From assembly GCF_026650985.1 (NCBI RefSeq), contig NZ_CP086239.1:1550001-1614000 (forward strand): a stretch of 64,000 nucleotides of DNA, written 5' to 3'. The translations under genes and the position numbers were made by a program. Below are positions 55,200-63,254 of this stretch, piece by piece (within the stretch, counting starts at the first letter, position 1; each line of letters starts with the position of its first letter). The stretch is from Clostridium estertheticum (GTDB lineage Bacteria; Bacillota; Clostridia; Clostridiales; Clostridiaceae). The notes under the pieces were generated by a model. That model was not told the origin of the DNA and did not search any database. It was given only the letters and a program-made list of their open reading frames with translations.

Positions 55200-55694
55200 C
55201 TAAATTTCGTTAAAATCTTTACCAATGACTTCTTTCTTACTATTTTCCAATCCAATATTTACAAACCACTCCATAGCAATATCATTAGCAATCTTATCTG
55301 GGTCATTAGAATATACCAAATTATATTTATATTCTGTTTTTAGACTATTATTTAATACATCATAAACTAATTTTATTTCTGTTGGCATTTCTCTTTGATA
55401 TTCCTTACATAACTTCAGCATACTCTTTATATCAGTATTTATAATTTCCATTACACCCTTTTGTCGTTCAACAGATATATTGTATTTTTTCTCTGAGTTC
55501 GCTAAACCATCTTTTAATTTGTGACGTTCTAATATCTTTCCATTAATATTATAAAAATAGTCGTTAGTTACAACTCCCTCTTCAAAAGAACAATAAATAT
55601 ATATTTTTTATGCACATCTATCTACATATTCCAAATATATTGATACCATGTCCGCTTGTAATTCACTGAAATAATCTTCAAATACTTTACTCAT
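55200..55694 (-). pseudogene. yezG: YezG-family (DUF600) immunity gene with nonsense codon
   Basis: From ATG 55694 (TAAGGAG upstream) the frame is continuous for 164 codons except for TAA at codon 29: MSKVFEDYFSELQADMVSIY..., stop, KIYIYCSFEEGVVTNDYFYN, then KEYQREMPTEIKLVYDVLNN and DPDKIANDIAMEWFVNIGLE. This is the YezG pattern; YezG proteins guard against YeeF-type DNA/RNA non-specific nucleases. The remnant upstream is such a nuclease tail, so a whole toxin-immunity pair decayed here. Downstream translation could restart near 55451. Confidence 0.75.
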
Positions 55695-55710
55695 TATAAT
55701 CATCTCCTTA

Positions 55711-56010
55711 CTAATTCAAGATATCACTTACAAAATGTTTTCCATCAATTTCATATTGTACATTAAATTCTAATGGTCGTAAACTATCTCCATCATATTT
55801 AACCTCGCCATTTACTTTTACACTTTTCCCTTCCTTAATTGCACTAGCCCATTGATTTTCTATCTTCTGTCCTTCTGCAATACATTGAGTAAAACTATAT
55901 CCTGAATAATCTTTTAAAATTTTTCCTATAAGCTCATCACAGGTCATATTTACATCTTGAAATGATCTACTTTTTTCTTTTACGTCCAATTCAAAACTTG
56001 ATATAAGTGC
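55711..56010 (-). pseudogene. VgrG2 scrap fused to a nuclease C-terminal tail
   Basis: The trunk piece MDVKEKSRSFQDVNMTCDEL through AEGQKIENQ is joined to WASAIKEGKSVKVNGEVKYD and RPLEFNVQYEIDG, which resembles the last ~45 residues of YeeF/YobL-type DNA/RNA non-specific endonucleases. The body of both proteins is deleted. Consistent with the YezG remnant behind it. Confidence 0.7.
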
Positions 56011-56116
56011 TTATATTAAGACTTTTAAACATAGAACATTATAATGTGTTAGGCAATTTTTTATAGGACTTATAAAATTCTCTAACATAGGACGTTGTTG
56101 AGTAATTGTGTATTAT

Positions 56117-56908
56117 CTATATCTTATATCCATAGAAATACTTGCATCCTTTTTCCCAATTCATTTTAGATATTTGCTTAACATAATCAAAAACTTTTCT
56201 CATCCCATCATCATCGACCACTGTATTATATTCTACCGGACATTCAATACCGCTCCAAATTGAAAGTAAATTTGGAATTGTACTTAATAGTAATGATTTA
56301 TTGTTTTTTCTCGAAATAGCACTTGCTTCAATTAATTTTTTTGTTAAATCTCCTGGAAATACTAAATTTGCTTTATAATAATATCTTCCCTCTTCTGAAT
56401 TTTGTATTATTTTAAGATATAATTCTCCAATTTCATCTACTGTGCACTCTTCTGGTAAAAATCTTTCATAATCAAGTATATAACTTAATGCATCCCTAAT
56501 AATCTGCTCAACATATGTGTCATCCCATTCTTCTAACAACGCAAGTAAATATGGAACTATTTTAAATGACAATAGTTGATATGAATATGTAGTAAATGCA
56601 CAAATCTCATCCTCACACCCAGTTGCTAAAAATTTTTCAATTGAGTGAACATCACTATGATTTGCAATTGAACAGAATAACATACTAGTAAACTTCCTTA
56701 TCTCTACATCTTTACTTTCATTCATCATTATAATTAAATCTTTCTTTGCTGAAAAATCTCCTAACTTCAACAATTCTATAATTATTAAAAATTTATCTAC
56801 TTCATTAGTCGTCATACCAAGCTTATTCCATAATTGTTTTGTATCAATACCCTTTTGTGCATTTCCATACCAATTTTCTTCAAAATGTAATTTACTTTTA
56901 TTCTCCAT
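56117..56908 (-). CDS. Helical immunity protein (possibly Imm47-like), copy 1
   Basis: 263 residues, homologous to 30321-31118 over the whole length, with the same C-terminus MNWEKGCKYFYGYKI. HEAT-like helical repeats (FSAKKDLIIMMNESKDVEIR; VPYLLALLEEWDDTYVEQII). It lies 25 bases behind the intact GHH-type spike, its probable toxin partner. Divergence between the copies in step with their toxins suggests each protects against its own allele. Confidence 0.78.
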   Translation of the reverse strand: MENKSKLHFEENWYGNAQKGIDTKQLWNKLGMTTNEVDKFLIIIELLKLGDFSAKKDLIIMMNESKDVEIRKFTSMLFCSIANHSDVHSIEKFLATGCEDEICAFTTYSYQLLSFKIVPYLLALLEEWDDTYVEQIIRDALSYILDYERFLPEECTVDEIGELYLKIIQNSEEGRYYYKANLVFPGDLTKKLIEASAISRKNNKSLLLSTIPNLLSIWSGIECPVEYNTVVDDDGMRKVFDYVKQISKMNWEKGCKYFYGYKI

Positions 56909-56933
56909 AATTTCTCCTTATGTTTTTATGTTT

Positions 56934-59579
56934 TTATTTTCTTAAACCCTCTTCTTTTTGCCATCTAATTACTTTATTTTGGAAGTTAGTTGCTTCTGTA
57001 TGCTTTGGATTAAGACCAAAAGTATAAATCCCATTTTCTTCATGAATCTTTAAGATCTTAGCATCTTTTTTGCCATAATTAGAGTAAAAATCTAAGTCTG
57101 TTTCTCCCATTTCACTTCTTTTTATAGTTGATTCACCTGTATGAACAATATTCGATTCAACATTTTCACCTCCAAATGCAAGCCCTTGACTATGATGACC
57201 CTTACTTAACTCCCCTTTAGCAACCATTTTATTGTATTGTAATCTGGATTCTTTCAATAGATCTCCACTTACTATAGTAGATTCATCCGGATTGGAAAAG
57301 TAGGTTGAATCTGATTTGTATAGTTGCTGTGCTTCTTCATAATATGGTCCATAAACATCTTTGCCTTGGAATATTTTAGATTCACTTACCTCATCGTTAA
57401 TACCATTCTTAGCCTTTTTGAATTGTTTAACAAATTCTTTCGCTACCTTAGAATCTCCGCCACCTAAACCACATGCTAATTTCACATCTTTTGGCATATC
57501 CATATTATTAAATGCTATTTTTGCCGCTTTCATATTATCTGATATATTTGATGATATTTTACTAAATGCATTTTTAACAAATGGTGATGCTTTCTGAAAT
57601 AATTTTCCTGCACCATGGAATACTCCAGCTGTTGCTGCTCCAATTCCTGCATCCAGTAATAAAGTTTTAAAGTTTATACCTTTGCCTTCTAATGTTTGTC
57701 TTACTAAACTTTCAACGCCATTTGTTAATCCACCTATTATCATTTTAGCACCTAATGCTTCTCCCATACCAAACGGACCAAATATAGCTCCTGAGAGTGC
57801 TCCTACAAGTGCTTCTCTACCCCCAGCCTTCATATAAGCAGTTATATCACTTACTTCTCCACTTTGAACATCTGATATTGCTTGACTTGCAACTGCTGCT
57901 GTTCCTGCAACTGCCGCACCTATTGCAATTGCTGCTACCACCGCTGTTGCTGCTCCCAAAGTTACCGCTATTGCAACTGCGGCAATTGCTACAACTGCCA
58001 CCACTGCCAAACCTGCAAGAACATTTCCAGCTAATTTACCCCAGTTAAACCCTTTCTTTTTTTCTGCAGGTGGCTTTGCTACAACTGCTTTTTTAACCGG
58101 CTTAGGTTCTGGTTTTTTACCTATCGTGGGTTCATCATCAAATGCAGCAAAAGCTTCCCTATCACTTCCGTTTTTTATTACATTATTGGATAAGAAGTGC
58201 AGATCGGTTTCCATTGAAAATCCACTTTTAGTTCCTGATTTTGCTACAAGTATTTGACTTTGTGCCTTAAGTTTAATGCTTTGTGGTGTTTTCATTGTTA
58301 TTCCACCAGCTGCATTTAAACTTAGTTTTTTATGGCTTTTAATTGTTACTCCAACCGCATCATCAAAACTTATACTAAGTGGCTCTTTGCTTCCACCTTT
58401 TATATTCAAAGCACCAGGCACCATTTCTATTTCACTACCATGTTCCGTCCCAAAATACCTTTTTGTTGTATCTGCTGTTTTAGCACAACTGCTTCCATTT
58501 GTTCTAACGCATCCAGTTACAATTGGCTCTTCACTAGTTTCACTTGGGAAATACAAACTTGCGCTTGTTCCAACTATAGGCATTGAATACATTACATTTC
58601 CAGTTGGTGGTGCATACGGAAACCAGGAAGCTTTGTCTTTATCTTGGCTCTTGTCTATATTTAAATGAAGTTTTATCTTTTCACCCTTAACTTCAAGAAC
58701 TTTCCCCTCAATAGATGCTCCACCGATAAGTGAATTTATAACTTTAGTTTGCCATACCCCGTTTTTCCTACATAATCGGTATTTGTAAATAACTTCATCA
58801 CTTAAAGCACGAGCTTTATATTGATTTACATAAAAGTCCTTATTTTTAAAGCTAATATTAGCCCCTACTTCATACTTTTCTCTTGTTTCTATTTCATAAT
58901 AGAAATAGTCAGTATCATGCCCAGCTTCGCTTCCACCTGATTCATGATATTGTTTTAAATCCTTGCAAGCTTTATAATCACTAGTATCTTCTAATTTATA
59001 ACTTGTTTTACTTGGCCTCCCAAAATAAAACATATTAAGTGTTTCTATTATATCACAAGATAGTTCTGATTTTAACTCACTTGATATTCTCTTTAAAAAA
59101 CTCCAGTCTGTTTCTTTATATTGGAATAAAGGTTTTCCTATCTCCTTCCCTTCCCCTATACATTGAACATAGCTGTAGCCTGGATAATCCTTTATAATTA
59201 TTCCTATAAGTTCATCATACGTCATATTTACATCTTGAAATGATCTGCTTTTTTCTTTTACATCCAATTCAAAACTTGATGTAAGTGCTTGTATTTCTAA
59301 GTAATAATTTCCGTTTATATTGCTTGTCCTAATATTTTGCACTATTCCATTAAATATTATCTTGCTTTCATTATTAGAATTTTCATCTTTTAATTCTTCA
59401 TAAACACATATTTTATCATCAGTGGAAGCATTTATAGTAGACTGAAAATTTGTTGAGTCATCTATCAAACATTTTAAATATAAATATCCATGTTCATTAG
59501 GTTTGTTTTCAATTTTTATATTCTCTATATTTAGCAATTGATAAGGTGATTTAACCCTTAGTGTATGAACTGCCCCCAT
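56934..59579 (-). CDS. VgrG2-type spike with GHH-type nuclease toxin (intact)
   Basis: 881 residues with normal start (ATG 59579 behind AAAGGGGAAAG). Layout: gp27-like base 1-300, OB fold ~300-400, needle ~400-475, Lys-rich hinge ~475-520, hydrophobic linker ~520-600 (VTLGAATAVVAAIAIGAAVA), pre-toxin ~600-726, toxin 727-881. The toxin shows ELSKGHHSQGLAFGG (GHH near 794-796), THTGEST-like NIVHTGESTIKRSEM and KHTEATNFQNKVIRWQKEEG. I place it in the HNH/EndoVII superfamily on the His-His motif; the exact family is uncertain. It is the last gene before immunity in the only complete core operon, so it is the best candidate for the expressed effector. Confidence 0.88.
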   Translation of the reverse strand: MGAVHTLRVKSPYQLLNIENIKIENKPNEHGYLYLKCLIDDSTNFQSTINASTDDKICVYEELKDENSNNESKIIFNGIVQNIRTSNINGNYYLEIQALTSSFELDVKEKSRSFQDVNMTYDELIGIIIKDYPGYSYVQCIGEGKEIGKPLFQYKETDWSFLKRISSELKSELSCDIIETLNMFYFGRPSKTSYKLEDTSDYKACKDLKQYHESGGSEAGHDTDYFYYEIETREKYEVGANISFKNKDFYVNQYKARALSDEVIYKYRLCRKNGVWQTKVINSLIGGASIEGKVLEVKGEKIKLHLNIDKSQDKDKASWFPYAPPTGNVMYSMPIVGTSASLYFPSETSEEPIVTGCVRTNGSSCAKTADTTKRYFGTEHGSEIEMVPGALNIKGGSKEPLSISFDDAVGVTIKSHKKLSLNAAGGITMKTPQSIKLKAQSQILVAKSGTKSGFSMETDLHFLSNNVIKNGSDREAFAAFDDEPTIGKKPEPKPVKKAVVAKPPAEKKKGFNWGKLAGNVLAGLAVVAVVAIAAVAIAVTLGAATAVVAAIAIGAAVAGTAAVASQAISDVQSGEVSDITAYMKAGGREALVGALSGAIFGPFGMGEALGAKMIIGGLTNGVESLVRQTLEGKGINFKTLLLDAGIGAATAGVFHGAGKLFQKASPFVKNAFSKISSNISDNMKAAKIAFNNMDMPKDVKLACGLGGGDSKVAKEFVKQFKKAKNGINDEVSESKIFQGKDVYGPYYEEAQQLYKSDSTYFSNPDESTIVSGDLLKESRLQYNKMVAKGELSKGHHSQGLAFGGENVESNIVHTGESTIKRSEMGETDLDFYSNYGKKDAKILKIHEENGIYTFGLNPKHTEATNFQNKVIRWQKEEGLRK

Positions 59580-59604
59580 TTACTTTCCCCTTTCTCTATT
59601 CTAG

Positions 59605-59997
59605 TTACTCTTTCTCTTGACCGGTTGTCACAAATTTTATTTTTCCTTGATGTAAAGAACATATAAGCACAGATTCTGCTGTAAGTGCTGGTTTCCCATC
59701 AACCAATGTATCCTCTTTTACCTTCATCCAATCCCCTAATACTTTCACAAGACACTTTTTCCCTGGTGGAAGTTGCTTCCCATCTTCACCAATTAAATAA
59801 ATATCTTCGCCTTCCTTGCATTCTCTGCAAATTCCAAAATAACTAATGTTTTTATTTACCACATTATCACTTTTATTCATCATAGGTTTTTCTGTTGCAT
59901 ATGCTCCATGACTTTCAGGTAGATTTATTTTTCTTGCATGCGTACCTTTGTCACATCTCATTTTTGCGCCTCTTACTATATAATAATTATCGCTCAT
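59605..59997 (-). CDS. DUF4280 PAAR-like spike tip protein
   Basis: 130 residues, starting MSDNYYIVRGAKMRCDKGTH with GGAAGTG upstream. Cys pairs at CRECKEG and ICSLHQG. Differs from the copy at 23948-24340 at only a few positions (for example KQLPPG for VQLPPG, KVLGDW for KISGDW). Predicted to cap the spike trimer. Encoded 25 bases upstream of the toxin-bearing spike. Confidence 0.87.
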   Translation of the reverse strand: MSDNYYIVRGAKMRCDKGTHARKINLPESHGAYATEKPMMNKSDNVVNKNISYFGICRECKEGEDIYLIGEDGKQLPPGKKCLVKVLGDWMKVKEDTLVDGKPALTAESVLICSLHQGKIKFVTTGQEKE

Positions 59998-60030
59998 ATT
60001 GTTTCACTTCCCATTTCAATATTTATTACT

Positions 60031-60567
60031 TTAATTTGAAATTTCCTCCACTTGTAATCTCTCAAGTTTTATTCCTTTAAAATCACGTCTTAAAAGACTT
60101 TCTGCAACATCAAGTCTTACAACTATTAATGGTTTTGTACTTTCTTTTATTCTAAATATTTTCTTACCTTTAATCTTCTCTTTACTTAGGATTATGTTTT
60201 TAATTATTCTTTTATCTAAACCTAGCTCTGTTTTATCACTTAAGGCTTCTATTTCTTCAAATATAGGTAAAGAATAATTTTCTTGTCTATCATGTAATCC
60301 ATCAATAAGTGGTAGACTAATAAACAAAATATCCCTATCATATTTTTCAATGATTTTTTTAAGCTCATCTGATATTAAAAATAATTGACTATCTAATACA
60401 TCTAAGAATTCACAATTATCATCGGCATTTACATTAAATATTATCATGTCTTCAATTTTATGAGCATTTAGAAGATTAAGATTTTTCATGTTAATTTTCT
60501 TAAATACATCTATAAGTCTTGGCGTATTTGTATATCTTTCATCTTGTTTTAATAAAAAATAATCCAT
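60031..60567 (-). CDS. Imm11/DUF1629-like core protein
   Basis: 178 residues, nearly identical to 24359-24889 with a slightly different C-terminal tail (QVEEISN). Motifs GKKIFRIKESTKPLIVVRLD and RRDFKGIKLERL as in DUF1629. Encoded between the unknown core protein and the PAAR-like gene, in a run of short gaps. Either an immunity-derived adaptor or a structural part of the spike-loading set; sequence alone cannot decide. Confidence 0.6.
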   Translation of the reverse strand: MDYFLLKQDERYTNTPRLIDVFKKINMKNLNLLNAHKIEDMIIFNVNADDNCEFLDVLDSQLFLISDELKKIIEKYDRDILFISLPLIDGLHDRQENYSLPIFEEIEALSDKTELGLDKRIIKNIILSKEKIKGKKIFRIKESTKPLIVVRLDVAESLLRRDFKGIKLERLQVEEISN

Positions 60568-60580
60568 ACATTCTCCTTTT

Positions 60581-61180
60581 TTATTTTTCTTCTGGATATA
60601 TCATCTCTGCCTCATCCATATATTCTCCAACAAACATCCTGATATCTTCTGCTTTCTTCATCTTTTCATAAGAAGATGTCTCCATAAATTTTTCTATAAG
60701 TCCTTTTAAAAATTCCACTGCTAAAACATGATATTTATCAGTTTCATCAAAAATCATACTTTCTATATCCATATCAGTTATACTTCTTCCACACTCTTTT
60801 TTCTTTTCCTTGAGTTCTTCCGTATACTTAAAAATTGAGGCGAAAATAAAATTTAAATCTATATTAATAAAGCATTCCTGCTTATCTAAAAACCAATTTT
60901 CATCATATAAATCAATCCTATATTCTCCTTTATTTTCAAGAAGACTAGTTCTAAGAAGAGAAAAATATATATACCTTATTTCCCCTTTTAATTGTTTCTC
61001 TTGAAGATCTACAGCCTGTTTACATACTTCATTAAATGCTGAAACTAAGTTTCCATCTATAACATAATTATCACTTTTATATATTTCATCAATTTTAAGG
61101 AAATCATTAATCCATCTATTAGCTACATACTTTTCATAAAATTCTGCTAGGAGTTCCTCTTTATTTTCTTGTATTATCAC
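60581..61180 (-). CDS. Conserved core-operon protein, unknown
   Basis: 199 residues (GTG start behind AGGAGGTG), helical and acidic, closely similar to 24901-25497. Contains KKKECGRSITDMDIES and ends EYMDEAEMIYPEEK. No family recognised. Always directly behind VgrG1. Confidence 0.7.
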   Translation of the reverse strand: MIIQENKEELLAEFYEKYVANRWINDFLKIDEIYKSDNYVIDGNLVSAFNEVCKQAVDLQEKQLKGEIRYIYFSLLRTSLLENKGEYRIDLYDENWFLDKQECFINIDLNFIFASIFKYTEELKEKKKECGRSITDMDIESMIFDETDKYHVLAVEFLKGLIEKFMETSSYEKMKKAEDIRMFVGEYMDEAEMIYPEEK

Positions 61181-61213
61181 GCTTGCTTGTACACCTCCTC
61201 ATTTGACATGTAC

Positions 61214-62632
61214 CTATTCAATCTTAACCTTTCCACCACTCATAGTTACATTATCTTGTATGTTAATTTTTGCTCCACCTTGAGTTAAATCTACCCCATT
61301 ACCACCTTGAATCGATATCTTGCCACCACCGGTTATTTCTATATCTTCTTTAGCATCCAAAACTATTTTTTTATCACTATTAATTTCTATTCCACCATCA
61401 TCTGTTAATCTCATCAGTAAATTTCCATTTCCTATAATTTCTACAGCACCTGGTTTCATTACCACTTGTTTTCCGTACTTTGTTCCTATACTTTTCACTG
61501 CTGGATCACTACGCTTCTCGCTATCACTTGATTTAAGATTTGCTGAGCTTATTGCATATGCATTTTTCTCTTCATTGTCTGGAAAATATAGTCTTATTAC
61601 ATCTCCAACCTCTGGCATGCAGTACCAACCTGTACCATCTGGCGATGAATAAACTGTTGAATATGGAAACCATCTTGCTTTACCTATATCTTGATTTCCA
61701 TCTATTTCTAAATTAATTTTAACCGTGTCATTTTTTGTATCTAAAATATTTCCTTTAAGAGAAACCCCTACTACCTTGTCATTGTAATCTCTACGTACTT
61801 TGATACCCTTATTATCCCTTAATATATATTTGTTAGAAATCATACCATATAGAAGTTCCATTTCTGAACTGTATATATATAAACTTTTACCTTTAAAATC
61901 AACTAAATTGTATAAATACATTACTTTATACGTTATTACCTCATAACTTATTAAGTTAATCTCGTTTAAACCACTAATTCCATTTTCTGATTTAATCCTA
62001 TATTCTTGTAATGCTTTTTTTATCGAATAATTGTATTTATCAACTTCATATGTTGTGTAACATCCTGAATTTCCTATTGAATACTTTATATCTTTTAATT
62101 GACATTCTGATACTACTGGCACATTAAAATGTGAAGATAACCTTTTTATAAATTCCCAATCTGTTTCTTTATATTGAACTATTAACTTATCTATTTTAGT
62201 CCCATTCGTAATACTGTCTAATATGTTGATGTTAGTATATTCACCGTTCACAATATTAAAGATTTCTCCATAACTAGAGTTTTTATCTTGAAATGTTCTA
62301 CTTTTTTTCTTGATATCCATCAAAAAAGTTCTGCTTAACGCCTCTATTTCTAAGGTTCTTACATCTTTATTTGCATTAACTTGAATATTCGTAACTACCC
62401 CCTGGAACACATCTGTAACAGAATCTTTATCATCCTTAAGTGATATTGTAATACTAGACTTTTCATCTGATGTTTCAACATATTTATCAATATTTTCTTC
62501 ATCAATGATTCCACTTATATAAAGTTTTGCATGCTCATTTAAATTTCTAGTTACCTTTAGTTTTAATATTTTTTGAAATTCATAGGGTGCAATTAAGATA
62601 TCTCCCTGTGTATACATGTATTCCTCACTCAT
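61214..62632 (-). CDS. VgrG1: toxin-less spike protein (VgrG/gpD family)
   Basis: 472 residues. MSEEYMYTQGDILIAPYEFQ opens a gp27/gpD-like base (VQYKETDWEFIKRLSSHFNV is the hallmark segment). An OB-fold gp5-like domain follows (ARWFPYSTVYSSPDGTGWYC), then a repetitive beta-helix needle (EINSDKKIVLDAKEDIEITG). No toxin domain. ATG overlaps the stop of the upstream gene (TAATG), so the two are coupled. A structural spike paralogue of the toxin-bearing VgrG2; whether it forms its own trimer or a mixed one is open. Confidence 0.88.
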   Translation of the reverse strand: MSEEYMYTQGDILIAPYEFQKILKLKVTRNLNEHAKLYISGIIDEENIDKYVETSDEKSSITISLKDDKDSVTDVFQGVVTNIQVNANKDVRTLEIEALSRTFLMDIKKKSRTFQDKNSSYGEIFNIVNGEYTNINILDSITNGTKIDKLIVQYKETDWEFIKRLSSHFNVPVVSECQLKDIKYSIGNSGCYTTYEVDKYNYSIKKALQEYRIKSENGISGLNEINLISYEVITYKVMYLYNLVDFKGKSLYIYSSEMELLYGMISNKYILRDNKGIKVRRDYNDKVVGVSLKGNILDTKNDTVKINLEIDGNQDIGKARWFPYSTVYSSPDGTGWYCMPEVGDVIRLYFPDNEEKNAYAISSANLKSSDSEKRSDPAVKSIGTKYGKQVVMKPGAVEIIGNGNLLMRLTDDGGIEINSDKKIVLDAKEDIEITGGGKISIQGGNGVDLTQGGAKINIQDNVTMSGGKVKIE

Positions 62633-63231
62633 TAATTTTCATCTCCTTTCTCCTCTTTTACTACTTTTAAATTATTTATTACTTGAAAAGCAACATCTCT
62701 CCAATCATTATATTTTTTATAGGGACAACTGAAAGTTCCCATTAAAGTCTTTTCCTTAAATTCCAAAAAGAACATTAAATTATATAAGAAATCATCTATT
62801 ACTGAGCTCTTAAATTCAAAAAATCCTATGTTCTTAGACTCAACTTCTAAAACCCCATCTTCATAAAATACATTAGATGGATTGCTTTTCTTTATAATCA
62901 TCTTCATTCCATCTTTAAGTTCTTCAACACGTTCTTCATCTAACGGACTATCAATAATGTTGAGTGTTATAGCTATACTTCCTTCTTCATTACTCTTTAT
63001 TATTTCTGGACGGCTTTCCGATGGATATTTAAATTTTCTTGCATCAAGTGGCATATCCTCAAAATCCTTTGGAATATATATTTTCAATTTTTCATCAAAG
63101 AACTCTTTTTCTTCAAATTCATAATATCTATCTCCAATCTTTATAGGTCCACTACAAATATCTTTTTTTGCTTGTTTTTTTTCTGATTCATTTATAAAAT
63201 CTAAAATTTTCTCGTCAATTCTTTTATCCAT
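62632..63231 (-). CDS. DcrB/DUF1795-like protein, possible EagR-type effector chaperone
   Basis: 199 residues without signal peptide. The core (LKIYIPKDFEDMPLDARKFK; SEGSIAITLNII-like block; KNIGFFEFKSSVIDDFLYNL; LMGTFSCPYKKYNDWRDVAF) follows the DcrB/DUF1795 fold pattern. In type VI secretion, cytoplasmic DUF1795 proteins (EagR) shield the transmembrane segments of effectors before loading. The toxins of this locus carry long hydrophobic linkers, so a similar role is attractive. The role is inferred. Coupled by TAATG to VgrG1. Confidence 0.6.
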   Translation of the reverse strand: MDKRIDEKILDFINESEKKQAKKDICSGPIKIGDRYYEFEEKEFFDEKLKIYIPKDFEDMPLDARKFKYPSESRPEIIKSNEEGSIAITLNIIDSPLDEERVEELKDGMKMIIKKSNPSNVFYEDGVLEVESKNIGFFEFKSSVIDDFLYNLMFFLEFKEKTLMGTFSCPYKKYNDWRDVAFQVINNLKVVKEEKGDEN

Positions 63232-63254
63232 ATTTCCTCTCTCCCTATATTTAT

